A DNA stretch of 64,000 bases from Sinorhizobium garamanticum. GTDB taxonomy: Bacteria > Pseudomonadota > Alphaproteobacteria > Rhizobiales > Rhizobiaceae. A program made the translations under genes and the position numbers. Positions 1 to 11,636 of this stretch are shown here, in pieces (positions within the stretch are counted from its first letter, which is position 1; every line of letters begins with the position of its first letter). The stretch spans positions 1,687,501 through 1,751,500 of the forward strand of contig NZ_CP120373.1 in the NCBI RefSeq assembly GCF_029892065.1. Direction: 5' to 3'. A model generated the notes under the pieces. That model had not been told where the DNA came from. It was given only the letters and a program-made list of their open reading frames with translations, and did no database searches.

Positions 1-1091
<1,091 letters not shown>

Positions 1092-1306
1092 CCATTGCTC
1101 ATGCTCATCATAGATGAGCATCGCAATTCTTTGTCCTCACGCGCGTAGCGCTGCGGACGGCGCGCCGGACGTCCGGCGGCTCGGCTCTGCCGGCTGCTGG
1201 AAATATCCGGATAAGACGCAAGACGTGTTCAAAACAAAAGAAGTGAAAACTTCACCAGCTTCTCGATTAAAGTTTGCTCCGCAAGGAGCAACGCTTGCGC
1301 TTTGCC
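1092..1306 (+). other. 23S-5S spacer of the rrn operon
   Basis: This transcribed spacer starts with a short hairpin-forming stretch (gctcatgctcatcatagatgagc) that may belong to 23S processing. It then holds AT-richer sequence (about 1215-1275) and a gctccgcaaggagc hairpin near 1276-1289 just before 5S. I see no gene in it. Confidence 0.6.
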
Positions 1307-1424
1307 GACCTGGTGGTTCTGGCGGGGTGGCTGCACCCGTTCCCATTCCGAACACGGCCGTGAAACGCCCCAGCGCCGATGGTACTTCGTCTTAAGACGC
1401 GGGAGAGTAGGTCGCTGCCAGGTC
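1307..1424 (+). rRNA. rrf: 5S ribosomal RNA
   Basis: The ends pair (gacctgg with ccaggtc). The interior holds the typical 5S features: cccattccgaacacgg (loop B/C), a gccgatggta segment and gggagagtaggtcgctgcc at the 3' side. It follows 23S on the same strand, as expected for an rrn operon. The ends were set from helix I pairing and could be off by one or two bases. Confidence 0.93.
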
Positions 1425-1487
1425 TGCAAATCGCAAGCAAAAACAAAACATCTTCTCCTCACAAAACGCGGCCCAAGCCGAAATCAA

Positions 1488-1511
1488 AAGGGCCGCAACC
1501 AAGCGGCCCTT
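1488..1511 (+). terminator. Hairpin between 5S rRNA and tRNA-fMet
   Basis: A nine-base-pair stem (aagggccgc / gcggccctt) with a six-base loop. The downstream sequence (gtgctttga) has only a weak T content, so it may be a processing hairpin or a partial terminator rather than a strong one. The operon-terminal candidate is the hairpin at 19342, now separated from the tRNA by the island. Confidence 0.45.
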
Positions 1512-1532
1512 GTGCTTTGAACGGAAAAACCA

Positions 1533-3540
<2,008 letters not shown>

Positions 3541-3579
3541 AAATGGCTCTACGCGGAATCAGGGTCGACAAAACCTAGT

Positions 3580-3592
3580 GGGAAATTTTCCC
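3580..3592. promoter_or_regulatory. Palindrome upstream of the recombinase gene
   Basis: gggaaattttccc is a perfect 13-base palindrome around a central T/A, about 40 bp upstream of the recombinase start codon. Its position in the promoter region suggests an operator for control of the recombinase, but no regulator can be assigned from the sequence. Confidence 0.4.
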
Positions 3593-3659
3593 TTTCCAAG
3601 CCGGTGCGCGAAATTTGTTGCGTGCCGGCTTGGACATGACCGATTGATCAAACGGTCGC

Positions 3660-4178
3660 TCAGCGAGAGAGCCCGGGCTCGAAGAGTTCTGTTGTCGCGT
3701 AGTGCCGGCGCATTCCGACCGCATCAACCAGAATACCGGCGCTCTTCTTGATCCGCAGCAGGTCGAGCACGAAACTCGTCTCGAACACGATTCCGAAATA
3801 CAGATTGTCAGCTGCGTCGCGCCAGGTCGGGTCAATGACCTTGTCATCGGCGTCGACAAGCCATGCGTGCTGCATCGGAATCGCCAGTTCGGCGTCCATC
3901 GCGTAGCCCTCGGCGTAACGGACGGTGGTATCACCCGCCGCCAAACGTGAGATCAGAACCTGCGTTGCGTTGTCGAAGCATTGCTTCGCGGGGCGGCGGG
4001 TGAACCAGATGGGGTTGGTGTCCGCCGGCTCGAAGGTCTTCCCGTATCGCAGCAAAGCGCCTGCCGGTCCGAAGCCACGCTCCATCTCCGCATTCATCCG
4101 AATGAACGCGACAAGCTGTTCGAGATAGGGATCGGAGGCCATTTGATTTTGGCAGTCGAAGTTCAAAGCGTTGGTCAT
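3660..4178 (-). CDS. Papain/transglutaminase-like fold protein, unknown role
   Basis: A predicted 172-residue cytoplasmic protein without signal peptide. It shows an ordered Cys-His-Asp set: Cys67 (QCFDNA), His104 (QHAWLVD) and Asp116 (VIDPTW). That spacing and the HAW...DPTW pattern are typical of transglutaminase/papain-like folds, in which the three residues form a catalytic triad. The start was set at the ATG preceded by ggggagacc; an upstream in-frame start would add 50 residues without such a site. It is transcribed toward the recombinase. The substrate is unknown; a protease, amidase or peptide-modifying role is possible. Confidence 0.65.
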   Translation of the reverse strand: MTNALNFDCQNQMASDPYLEQLVAFIRMNAEMERGFGPAGALLRYGKTFEPADTNPIWFTRRPAKQCFDNATQVLISRLAAGDTTVRYAEGYAMDAELAIPMQHAWLVDADDKVIDPTWRDAADNLYFGIVFETSFVLDLLRIKKSAGILVDAVGMRRHYATTELFEPGLSR

Positions 4179-4834
4179 TATGGTCTCCCCGCGCGTGGCG
4201 CATCGTTTGATCTTCAAGGATGTCGGAAAAAACGATGGCGGGACCGTGGGAGCCGATCTTGTCCGCCGCTGGCTCTCTGACGACAGGTCGGTGATCCCTT
4301 CACGCTCCACACACGACCGGGACGACACTGTCGTGATCGTTCAAATAGCCGGGACTGCCGAAATAACAAGTGGGATAGGGGGCGAGTGTGCGGTGATCTC
4401 GCGGCTTGGTTAAGGAAGCAGCCTCGTTCGTTAACCTTTCGGCTGCTCGGTCACGACCGACTTGCCGACGCTTATCAACCTATCGCAACCGTCACTCCCG
4501 GCGATCGGCGTCCGTCTGGATCATGGATGAGGTGTTGAAAAGCATCGCTGTATCGATAGCGGAACGGGCCCAAAATCGTCCTCTTTCATTCACCTGAAAT
4601 AAATCATAGGTTGATTTAGCTTTGACATAATTAAAATGCGAACTAAAAAATTTTGCCTCACTGAATCCATTGAGAAATTTGCGGTGACCGGTCGGCCGGA
4701 ATCCCGATAGTAGGCGAAAAGGCGTTAAATAACATAGGGATGACAATTGCGGTTGTAACGCCTTTCCGAAATCCATGTCACCATTGTCTCACGGTCGCTG
4801 ATGAAGACCGGATGAAAACGGAGACAAGGAACGA
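4179..4834. other. Intergenic region inside the island
   Basis: This divergent gap of about 650 bp separates the papain-like gene (minus strand) and the DUF3102-like gene (plus strand). It holds an AT-rich patch near 4600-4670 with a TTGACA-like hexamer at 4622-4627, but no clear -10 box at the right distance. The short reading frames here lack ribosome sites and look non-coding. Confidence 0.4.
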
Positions 4835-5920
4835 ATGGCGAAATACACTCATAAGAAGAGGGCGGCTGTTGCCCAGACCAAGCTTGGGCCGACCATCACC
4901 CCTGCCCAGGAGGACGAACTGAAGTGGCTACGGGACGCGTTCCAGTCGCTCGGACGCCGGACGACAGCGCAGGCCTTCGAGATCGGCGGCTACCTCGTGC
5001 GCGCAAAGTCCATTCTCCCGGAGAAGGCGCTGGGCGCATGGATCAAGACGGTGTGCAAGTTCACGCCGAAGACCGGTCGCAACTACATGGCGGTCCACGC
5101 GAACCTGGCGGAATATAAAGAGCGGCTCGAGGCAGCGGCGGTTGCTCCGACAGTCCTGTTCGTTCTGGCTCACGCCGAACAGCCGGACGTCGAACGGGTC
5201 ATCTCGGCGATCGAGACCGGCGAGCAGCTGACCGTGGCCCAGGTCAAGGCGATGGTGGGCGTCGAGGCAAAGCGAAAGTCGGCTACCACTGACGATGCTC
5301 TCAATGTTGGCGGCCTCGCCGGCTTGCGTAAGGCTGCCGAGTTGAAGACCACGCAGGACGTTACTCAGTTCCACGGGCTAATGTCCGCCGTCCTCAAGCG
5401 AGTTGAGAAGGCCATGGAGCCGATCGCCAAGGGCAGGGCGGTGAAGAAGGGGATGCTCCAGGAGGCGATTGTGTACGATTGCCGTCACGCCCACGATCTT
5501 CTCAACAGCATCGCCGCGCCTATGAAGGCGGAAATGGTTGCACATGTGAATTGGCGGCCAGCTCATCTGCCCACAGGCAGCGCATGGCGTACGGTACAGG
5601 CGTTGCTTCACCGTATGGGCGGCGTCGACGGTTGGCCGGATCGGACCGAGTTTGTCGGCTGGCTTCAGGACGAGGTCATTCCGGCGCTGCGCTTCGTGGT
5701 TCATGGGGAGGCGCTGACCTCGACGGAGGAGAAACCGGAGATCGCCGATGCGAGTGATCAGCTTGCATCGCAGGAACCGGTAGAGGCCAACGACCGGGTG
5801 CAAAGGGGAGAAGAGGCGACGCTGGCTCAGATCAACAGCGTGTTCAACGGATTTATCGCGCCGGCGCCGGCGGGCAACTCCCAGAAGCGCCGGTCCGTGC
5901 CCTCGGCCGTCGCGGCGTAG
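4835..5920 (+). CDS. DUF3102-like DNA-binding protein
   Basis: A predicted 361-residue soluble protein. Residues 46-91 (AFEIGGYLVRAK ... TPKTGRNYMAVHANL) match the pattern of DUF3102 proteins: a cell- or element-associated helix-turn-helix-like module with 'EIG..L..AK..L....F..W' followed by 'R..Y..'. The rest is mostly helical and ends in a low-complexity tail with a polar stretch near 300-330. An intrinsic terminator follows directly. Proteins of this kind are frequent on plasmids and islands and may serve in replication, partition or regulation; the exact function is unknown here. Confidence 0.6.
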   Translation: MAKYTHKKRAAVAQTKLGPTITPAQEDELKWLRDAFQSLGRRTTAQAFEIGGYLVRAKSILPEKALGAWIKTVCKFTPKTGRNYMAVHANLAEYKERLEAAAVAPTVLFVLAHAEQPDVERVISAIETGEQLTVAQVKAMVGVEAKRKSATTDDALNVGGLAGLRKAAELKTTQDVTQFHGLMSAVLKRVEKAMEPIAKGRAVKKGMLQEAIVYDCRHAHDLLNSIAAPMKAEMVAHVNWRPAHLPTGSAWRTVQALLHRMGGVDGWPDRTEFVGWLQDEVIPALRFVVHGEALTSTEEKPEIADASDQLASQEPVEANDRVQRGEEATLAQINSVFNGFIAPAPAGNSQKRRSVPSAVAA

Positions 5921-5945
5921 TGATCCCGGCAAGGCGACACCCATG

Positions 5946-5972
5946 GCCCCGCTTGCGCGGGGCTATTTTTTT
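5946..5972 (+). terminator. Intrinsic terminator after the DUF3102-like gene
   Basis: A perfect seven-base-pair GC stem (gccccgc / gcggggc) with a four-base loop, followed by tattttttt. It separates this gene from the nuclease-AAA-peptidase gene set. Confidence 0.88.
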
Positions 5973-6456
5973 GGCCGCTGGCTGCCGCGTGTCCCGTTAA
6001 CCATGCCGGAGCTCTGTCGTTCCGGATGTGTTCCAACCGGCTTGCCGGACCCGATTCTCCGGGCTATGTCGACGGGGTCAGCAGAAATCAAATATCTGCA
6101 GACACTTAGCGGCCCCCGCCGGTGCTGGTAACACCAACGAGGACCTGACCCGCAACCTTGTCGTAGAAGGACTTGGGCTATGTCGACCCATATCTGCTTC
6201 GCTTCCGAACGGGAAGCTTTCTCGTCTCCTGATCCTGTTGACGATCGTGCGTCGCCGCGGCGCCGGTTGGCGTGCTTCACGATCCCGTGCGCCTCTGGGC
6301 TGGCACTCGCCTGATTCCAACAGCTGATCGTCCCTGACTTCGGACACGGCTTCGTTTGAAGCCCGCCGGCCACCTGATGCGGAAATCATTTCCGCGTCGG
6401 ACGTCGTGCGCCTGAAGTTTGCCGGCCGGTCGCCATCGTCAGCAGGAGCAGTACCA
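5973..6456. other. Intergenic region before the nuclease-like gene
   Basis: A gap of about 480 bp that presumably holds the promoter of the downstream operon. A palindromic stretch, ggaaatcatttcc, sits at 6381-6393 and is followed by gcgtc. The same 18-base string with one change recurs at 19248-19265, near the right end of the island. No convincing gene is seen. Confidence 0.4.
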
Positions 6457-7368
6457 ATGACGACCATTCTTTCCGGTGCGCCTGGCGCGCCAGCCTATCC
6501 GCATGCCGTCGATCTCGAAGTCCTTGAGCCGCGCTTCGAAGTCCTCATCGACGAGCTTTCGTTGCAACCCTTCTCCGCCGGCGCGCTTTCCAAGGCGCTT
6601 GCCGGCGGTGTCTCTGAAGCCGCCGCGGTGCTTCGTGCCATTCCGATTCAGGAAGGGCGGCTGCTCGAGCGCGGCATTGGGATCATCGCCGACCTTAACC
6701 CGGACCTCGTGGTGCTGACGCAAAATCTGCGGCTGCCGGTCACGAAGACGGCGCTCGAGCTGGTCGAGAAAAACGATCCGAAACACTTTCGGTCCCTGAC
6801 GCTCGATGCGGACAACGGCGGGCGCAAAACGTATACGCCGGACCTGATCATCGTGAACCGAAAGACGAAGCTCGCGCACGTCATCGACGTCAAGCGCAGC
6901 CTCGGCTCTTACGAAGTCTCCCGTATCAACGAGCTGAAGAGCCGTATGCTGGCGGCGGCGCTCGTCGTTCCCGATCTCCTCTACCGCGACCATCATCGGC
7001 TGGTGGCCGAAGAAGTCCGCGTCGTCATCCTCAATGCGGAAAACCAGCGCTCCGACATTGCCGGTGGCGTCTGGCCGCTCAGCGATCTCGATCATCTCAT
7101 CGAGGTCGGCGGGGCGGGGAAGGCGATCGGCATGCTGCGCGATCGCTTCCATGGCCGGATCGACGAGAACTGGAAACTGGCTCGGAATGCCTTTGCCGGG
7201 CCAAAGGAGGAATGGGCTCGTCGCGGTGCCTCGGCGGACATCGCAGACGCGAACGGAAACGAGACGTGCGACCCAGGCGCTGGCTCGATCACCGAATTCC
7301 ATCAGCCGGCCGGTCGTGGCCAAATCCGTGTCGGTTTTGCCCGCATCCCACGGATCGGCACGGGCTGA
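6457..7368 (+). CDS. PD-(D/E)XK nuclease-like protein
   Basis: A predicted 303-residue soluble protein. Residues 128-146 show the hallmark of the restriction-endonuclease-like fold: Pro128-Asp129 (YTPDLIIV), then 14 residues, then Asp144-Val-Lys146 (HVIDVKRS), with Glu71 as a possible earlier metal ligand. In PD-(D/E)XK nucleases these residues bind the metal ion that cuts DNA. The start was set at the ATG with aggag just upstream; a longer frame begins 17 codons earlier. It heads a group with three downstream genes that overlap each other and end in an AAA+ ATPase and a metalloprotease. Family membership is read from the motif alone; the target is unknown. Confidence 0.6.
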   Translation: MTTILSGAPGAPAYPHAVDLEVLEPRFEVLIDELSLQPFSAGALSKALAGGVSEAAAVLRAIPIQEGRLLERGIGIIADLNPDLVVLTQNLRLPVTKTALELVEKNDPKHFRSLTLDADNGGRKTYTPDLIIVNRKTKLAHVIDVKRSLGSYEVSRINELKSRMLAAALVVPDLLYRDHHRLVAEEVRVVILNAENQRSDIAGGVWPLSDLDHLIEVGGAGKAIGMLRDRFHGRIDENWKLARNAFAGPKEEWARRGASADIADANGNETCDPGAGSITEFHQPAGRGQIRVGFARIPRIGTG

Positions 7369-7446
7369 CCGCCCACCGACTTCTTTCCGCTTTCCGTTCC
7401 ATCGTTCACGCCGAACAAGCACGTTCGGCGACAGGAGACGTCTGTC

Positions 7447-7863
7447 ATGAGCCGACACACTGCCAACGTGATCCCTTTCCCCAACAACCCTGCGCACCAG
7501 GCACCTTCGACTCCGAAGCCATCCAGTCGGCCGAAGCGACTGGCGAAGCTGGAAGAGGTGACGAGCCGCGGCGCAGCCCGATCGCTGGCCATTCCTCAGG
7601 CCATGGCCGTTTGCGCGGCAACGTCCGATGCCTTGCCCGATCCGGCGATCGTCGCCCAGGTCGTGATCGGCTTTGCCCGACGCAAGGGCATCGCCATGTC
7701 CAGCATCCCGAAAATCTTCCGCGCGCAACTTCTTGCGCTGTGTGCGGCCGGCGATCCGACGGCGCTGATGTTACGCGACTGGCTCGATGGCAATCGCCAG
7801 CTGCTGGTCATCGATGGGATGCTCACACCTCGTGGGGCCCATGGAACGGGGGAGGGTGCTTGA
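7447..7863 (+). CDS. Small protein of the AAA-protease operon, unknown function
   Basis: A predicted 138-residue protein that I do not recognise. It has a proline- and lysine-rich, probably unstructured N-terminal third (residues 8-35), then a helical, Ala/Leu-rich part without signal peptide or membrane segment. Its stop codon overlaps the start codon of the ATPase gene (TGATG), so the two are translationally coupled and probably made in fixed ratio. It may be an adaptor or regulator for the ATPase-protease pair; that is inference from position only. Confidence 0.6.
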   Translation: MSRHTANVIPFPNNPAHQAPSTPKPSSRPKRLAKLEEVTSRGAARSLAIPQAMAVCAATSDALPDPAIVAQVVIGFARRKGIAMSSIPKIFRAQLLALCAAGDPTALMLRDWLDGNRQLLVIDGMLTPRGAHGTGEGA

Positions 7864-9899
7864 TGGAAACCCTGACTGATCGCATCACGCGCTACCTGCT
7901 TGCCCGCATCCGCCGCCTGGCCATCCTCGATCTTTACGAGCGCGCCGCCGTTGCCGGATTGCTGGAGGCGGACTTCATCGTCGCCGGCGACGAAACGACC
8001 GGGACGGTCTGGCGTGTCCCGGAGCAATCCTTGCGTCTGCTCCATGCCGATCCGGTCAAGGCGCAGGCGGAAATCACGCGACGTCTCGGAAAGGCACCGC
8101 ACAAGACGACGGCGATCGACGTGCTGATCCAGGACCTCCCCGCAGAGCCCGTCCATGGAAAACTTCGTTCTGCCCCGAAGGGCAGGACCGATCGGGAAAA
8201 CCTTGCCGCGGGCCGCCTGAAATCGGGACCGGTCGTTGCCGCTCAGGTTCCGGAGAAGACGCCATCGGCGTCCAGCGAATTCCTGGCGCTGCTTCGGGAG
8301 CACATTGCTCCGCCCAGCGTCGCCCATGTCGCCGTCGCCCTCCTGGTCGCCCGTGCCGTTGGTTCAAGCGTTCCCGGATTATCGGCACTGTCAGCCGTCC
8401 TTCGGAACCCTGGAGCCTTCGTGCTGATCAAAGCGCCGGTTGGCCGTTTCGAACGCCGCTTCGGCCTTATGCTCGAGGACGGCCTGATCGTTCCTTACTG
8501 GACCAAGCTAGAAGACGTCCATCGCAGCAGCCCGCTCTCGGATGGTTACGGAGAGCGCCGTCGTGGAAAGACCCGCAAGACGATCAAGACACTTGCCGGG
8601 ACAGATGTGCCGAAGGCGGTCGAGCGGTCGTTGAGCCGGTTCCTTGTGGATGTACTGCTGGAGCGGTCAGCGCCCGTGGTCCTTGCCGATGAGACAAAAA
8701 CCGCCCTTCCGCCTTTTGTGTCCATGACGCCCGACCTTTTGCTTGAGTGCGGTGGTCTCGATCACGAACTGATGGCGGAACTCCTGCAGATGTGTTGCGA
8801 CATCGCGCCGAAGCAGTCGCTACGGCAGATGGAGAAGATAGCGCTTGATCTTGAGGGCCTCTCGATCGATGCGCTGGCGCTGGCTGTTCGTCCCGGACGC
8901 GGTCTCGAACACATTCTGTCGATCCTCGAAGTCCTCGGCGAACGGGCGCGCTCCTCCGACAAGTCGGACGATGACGACGATGATGGCCGCGGCTCCGGGC
9001 GCAGCAGCGATCGGTCTGGGCGGCCGAAGGTCAAGAGCCGGTTTTTGATCAAGGACGGTGATGACCTACCAAAATCCGTGGATGGGATCGATGTCGTTCA
9101 GCCGGAGAAGCCGGCGGAGACATCTGGGAAGGAGAGCAGCGGCAGCGCATCCGTTGATCCAGCCAATCCGGAACACAGCCGGCTGCGTCAGTTGCGGGTC
9201 GAGACACTCTCGGGCTATGGCGACGCACGCGACTGGGCGCTCGACCTCAAGACAGACCTTCAGCTTTGGCGCGACGGTGGGCTGGCCTGGAGCGAGATGA
9301 GTACGAAACTGATCCTGTCGGGACCGCCCGGCACCGGCAAGACGACCTATGCCCGCGCGCTTTGCAATAGTTTGCAGGTTCCGCTGCTGGTGACGTCGGT
9401 GGCGTCCTGGCTTGAACCCGGTTATCTCGGCGACGTCCTCAAGCGCATGTCCAAGGCCTTCGAAGTGGCACGGGAAAACGCTCCGGTCATCCTGTTCATC
9501 GACGAAGTCGATAACATCGGAAACCGGTCCGCAGGTCGACGGGAGCAGCATGACGACTATTGGCGCTCGCTGATTAACCGTCTTCTCGAGCTTCTCGACG
9601 GGACTTCGAAGACCGAGGGCGTGATCGTCGTGGCGGCAACGAACCTCCCCGAAAAGATCGATCCGGCCCTGTTGCGATCCGGGCGGTTGGAAAAGCATGT
9701 CGCGATCTCCATGCCGGATATGGAGGCGCTTACCGGCATCCTCGCTCATCATCTCGGAGCTGATCTGGCTGGTGTGTTGGCGTCTGCGCCGTCGGGCAGC
9801 CCCAAAACGATCGAAACAGCACGGCAGAACCAGGCCTATGCTGGCAGTGATGCAGACGTCATTGACCAATACAATCGAGGAGTTTCCCAAGATGTCTGA
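7863..9899 (+). CDS. Soluble AAA+ ATPase, FtsH/Cdc48-like module
   Basis: A 678-residue protein with an undescribed N-terminal region of about 400 residues, an acidic/serine-rich linker (run of six Asp near 364-369) and a classical AAA+ module. The module shows Walker A GPPGTGKTT (about 486-494), Walker B VILFIDEVD (about 541), sensor 1 VVAATN and the second region of homology with DPALLRSGR (arginine finger). No transmembrane helix is present, unlike FtsH. The module stops after the second region of homology; the helical lid (TGADIERLV) is encoded at the start of the next gene, which overlaps this one by eight bases. The pair therefore looks like a divided FtsH-type unfoldase/protease. The start uses the ATG that overlaps the upstream stop; the frame is open further upstream. 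Confidence 0.85.
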   Translation: METLTDRITRYLLARIRRLAILDLYERAAVAGLLEADFIVAGDETTGTVWRVPEQSLRLLHADPVKAQAEITRRLGKAPHKTTAIDVLIQDLPAEPVHGKLRSAPKGRTDRENLAAGRLKSGPVVAAQVPEKTPSASSEFLALLREHIAPPSVAHVAVALLVARAVGSSVPGLSALSAVLRNPGAFVLIKAPVGRFERRFGLMLEDGLIVPYWTKLEDVHRSSPLSDGYGERRRGKTRKTIKTLAGTDVPKAVERSLSRFLVDVLLERSAPVVLADETKTALPPFVSMTPDLLLECGGLDHELMAELLQMCCDIAPKQSLRQMEKIALDLEGLSIDALALAVRPGRGLEHILSILEVLGERARSSDKSDDDDDDGRGSGRSSDRSGRPKVKSRFLIKDGDDLPKSVDGIDVVQPEKPAETSGKESSGSASVDPANPEHSRLRQLRVETLSGYGDARDWALDLKTDLQLWRDGGLAWSEMSTKLILSGPPGTGKTTYARALCNSLQVPLLVTSVASWLEPGYLGDVLKRMSKAFEVARENAPVILFIDEVDNIGNRSAGRREQHDDYWRSLINRLLELLDGTSKTEGVIVVAATNLPEKIDPALLRSGRLEKHVAISMPDMEALTGILAHHLGADLAGVLASAPSGSPKTIETARQNQAYAGSDADVIDQYNRGVSQDV

Positions 9900-10641
9900 A
9901 GCCACCCTCACATCCACACCTGAGCATCACCCCGATCTTCGGCAACTGGCGTTGCTGGCGACCGGCAGTACCGGAGCCGACATCGAACGACTTGTTCGTG
10001 ACGTTCGCCGGAAAACCAGAAGGCAGCAGCGGTCGCCGACCTGGAGCGATCTCGAGCATGCCTTGCTTGCCGACCAGATGAAACTCTCGGACGATGTGCG
10101 CTGGCGCACCGCCATCCACGAGGTCGGTCATACGATCGCCTTCCATGACATGGGGATCGCCGAGGTCATCACCGTAAGCATCGGGATCGGAGGAATGGGA
10201 CAGGTTGTCAGCCGGCAGCATAACCATTTGCGGCAGACGCAGGACTGGCTGATGAGAACCATCGCATGCATGCTGGCCGGGCGGACGGCAGAGCTGTTGA
10301 TGTTTGGCGAGGCGGTGGCCGGGGCAGGTGGATACGATGACAGCGATCTGGCCAAGGCAACCGCATATGCGGTTGCCGCCGAAACCCGACTTGGCTTCTC
10401 CGATCATCAGCCGCTGCTCTATCGATCTGCGGCGGGAAGCATCAACGAACTCAGTCTCGACCGGCATCTGGCTGACCGGGTCAACAGTCGCCTGATGGAA
10501 GCCGAAGCGATGGCTCGCACTCTACTGGAGAACCGACGGGACGTGCTGGTCGCCATCGCCATGCGGTTGAAGGATGTCGGGGTCATGACGGGCGAGGAGA
10601 TCACGCGCCTGCTCATCGCGTCTCCCGGTCCACGGACCTGA
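9892..10641 (+). CDS. FtsH-type (M41-like) zinc metalloprotease with AAA lid
   Basis: A predicted 249-residue protein. Residues 15-58 resemble the C-terminal lid of an FtsH AAA module (GSTGADIERLV ... WSDLEHAL). The rest is an M41 peptidase domain with His76-Glu77-x-x-His80 (IHEVGH) and the distal zinc ligand Asp152 in DLAKAT, plus the FtsH-like stretch IACMLAGRTAELLMFGE (125-141). It has no ATPase or membrane part of its own. Its ATG lies within the last codons of the ATPase gene, with gaggag upstream, so it is translationally coupled. Presumably it assembles with that ATPase into a soluble energy-dependent protease; substrate unknown. Confidence 0.83.
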   Translation: MSEATLTSTPEHHPDLRQLALLATGSTGADIERLVRDVRRKTRRQQRSPTWSDLEHALLADQMKLSDDVRWRTAIHEVGHTIAFHDMGIAEVITVSIGIGGMGQVVSRQHNHLRQTQDWLMRTIACMLAGRTAELLMFGEAVAGAGGYDDSDLAKATAYAVAAETRLGFSDHQPLLYRSAAGSINELSLDRHLADRVNSRLMEAEAMARTLLENRRDVLVAIAMRLKDVGVMTGEEITRLLIASPGPRT

Positions 10642-10670
10642 CGAAATCCAACGGGGCGGCTCCCAAACCG

Positions 10671-10762
10671 CGATTCCGACCGGCGCCACTCCGATTCACA
10701 CATCCCAAACGCCGATTCCAAAGCCGCGGAAATCGATTCCGATCTGCGGAAGTTCGATTCCC
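10671..10762. repeat. Five-unit direct repeat with exact 21-bp period
   Basis: The core cgattc(c) starts at 10671, 10692, 10713, 10734 and 10755, exactly 21 bp apart; flanking bases are only partly conserved (cggaa before units 4 and 5, cccaaac before units 1 and 3). Two helical turns per unit puts every core on the same face of DNA, as in iterons or cooperative binding arrays. Two more cores, at 11098 and 11140, are 42 bp apart, with a weaker one (cgttgcc) at 11119. The array follows the peptidase gene and is outside any convincing gene. Confidence 0.75.
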
Positions 10763-11294
10763 GCCCCGGTACCGGCACCGTTGGGATGAGTTCGGGTGAC
10801 CTGCCATCGGCAGCCGTCCGAGGTGGTGAAGGCTACAAGAAGACGATGACGCGGTGCATGGAGTGACCCGGTCGATGCCCCACCACAATATAGTCGGAAA
10901 GGTGGTGGGAAAGGCTTCAGGGTACGTTGTCGAGAGTTGTGATGCTGTCCACCCCCGAAGGCGGCATCTCAACGTGGCGGCAATGCGCTTCACGCCGGAT
11001 CAAGTCTTCTGCAAATCAATTCCCATCAGATCAAAGCACCATGCCTTGGTCTACGTTCCGGGCAACTCGAAAAACATCATCTCAATTTACCCTTCCGCGA
11101 TTCCTGTTCCAATTTTGTCGTTGCCAAAATCCTGATCGCCGATTCCGGCAAACCGCGTTTGCAGGCCGGAGGTCGTCTGGCTGGCGATTGGAGACGATCC
11201 AGCCCTTCCTGTCCGAAATGTCAACACAGGCAGTCGCGCTTGTTCCTTGCATGGCCGGCCCCGAGGCTGAGGCTCCACAACAAGGAGACAGGCA
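10763..11294. other. Intergenic region downstream of the 21-bp array
   Basis: About 530 bp without a convincing gene. It contains the second, sparser set of 21-bp-phased cgattcc cores (11098-11146). Short frames here lack ribosome sites. Confidence 0.4.
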
Positions 11295-11636
11295 ATGCCC
11301 CGGAAATCAAAGAAACAACGCAATGCAGAACAGGCAGTTCGCCAGCAGAATGTGAGGGATGCGGCCAAGGCCCGACGCCGGCCGTCGCGTGACGATCTCG
11401 CGAGGGTGCTGCTCTGGCAGATGATCACGGCGGCCCAGGGACGGGCCGATGCGCGGATTGCCCTGGAAAAACTCAGCGAAGCCATCGTCGGCGAGCTGGA
11501 ACGCCAGGGTTTTGATGTCCGGGAAAGCGAGAATGTCTTCGACGACTTGGCTGACCATTACTCGGATGGCCTGCCTCCGTTCCGGCCAAAGCGGCACCTG
11601 AAGTCTCAATCGGTAGCTTCTGGGCCAAGGCAGTAA
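11295..11636 (+). CDS. Small basic protein, unknown function
   Basis: A predicted 113-residue protein with a strongly basic N-terminus (first 30 residues rich in Lys, Arg and Gln) and a helical middle part (residues 36-75). A good ribosome site, aaggag, lies 7 bases before the ATG. There is no signal peptide or membrane helix. The charge pattern would fit nucleic-acid binding. I do not recognise the family; it sits alone between the repeat region and the restriction operon. Confidence 0.6.
   Translation: MPRKSKKQRNAEQAVRQQNVRDAAKARRRPSRDDLARVLLWQMITAAQGRADARIALEKLSEAIVGELERQGFDVRESENVFDDLADHYSDGLPPFRPKRHLKSQSVASGPRQ

Noticed and set aside
4622..4650. TTGACA-like promoter in the island gap
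   Set aside because: No acceptable -10 box at 16-18 bp, so not listed as a promoter.
10419..10778. Minus-strand frame across the 21-bp array with a seven-residue peptide repeat
   Set aside because: It lies antisense to the end of the peptidase gene, has no ribosome site, and the peptide periodicity follows simply from the 21-bp DNA repeat.
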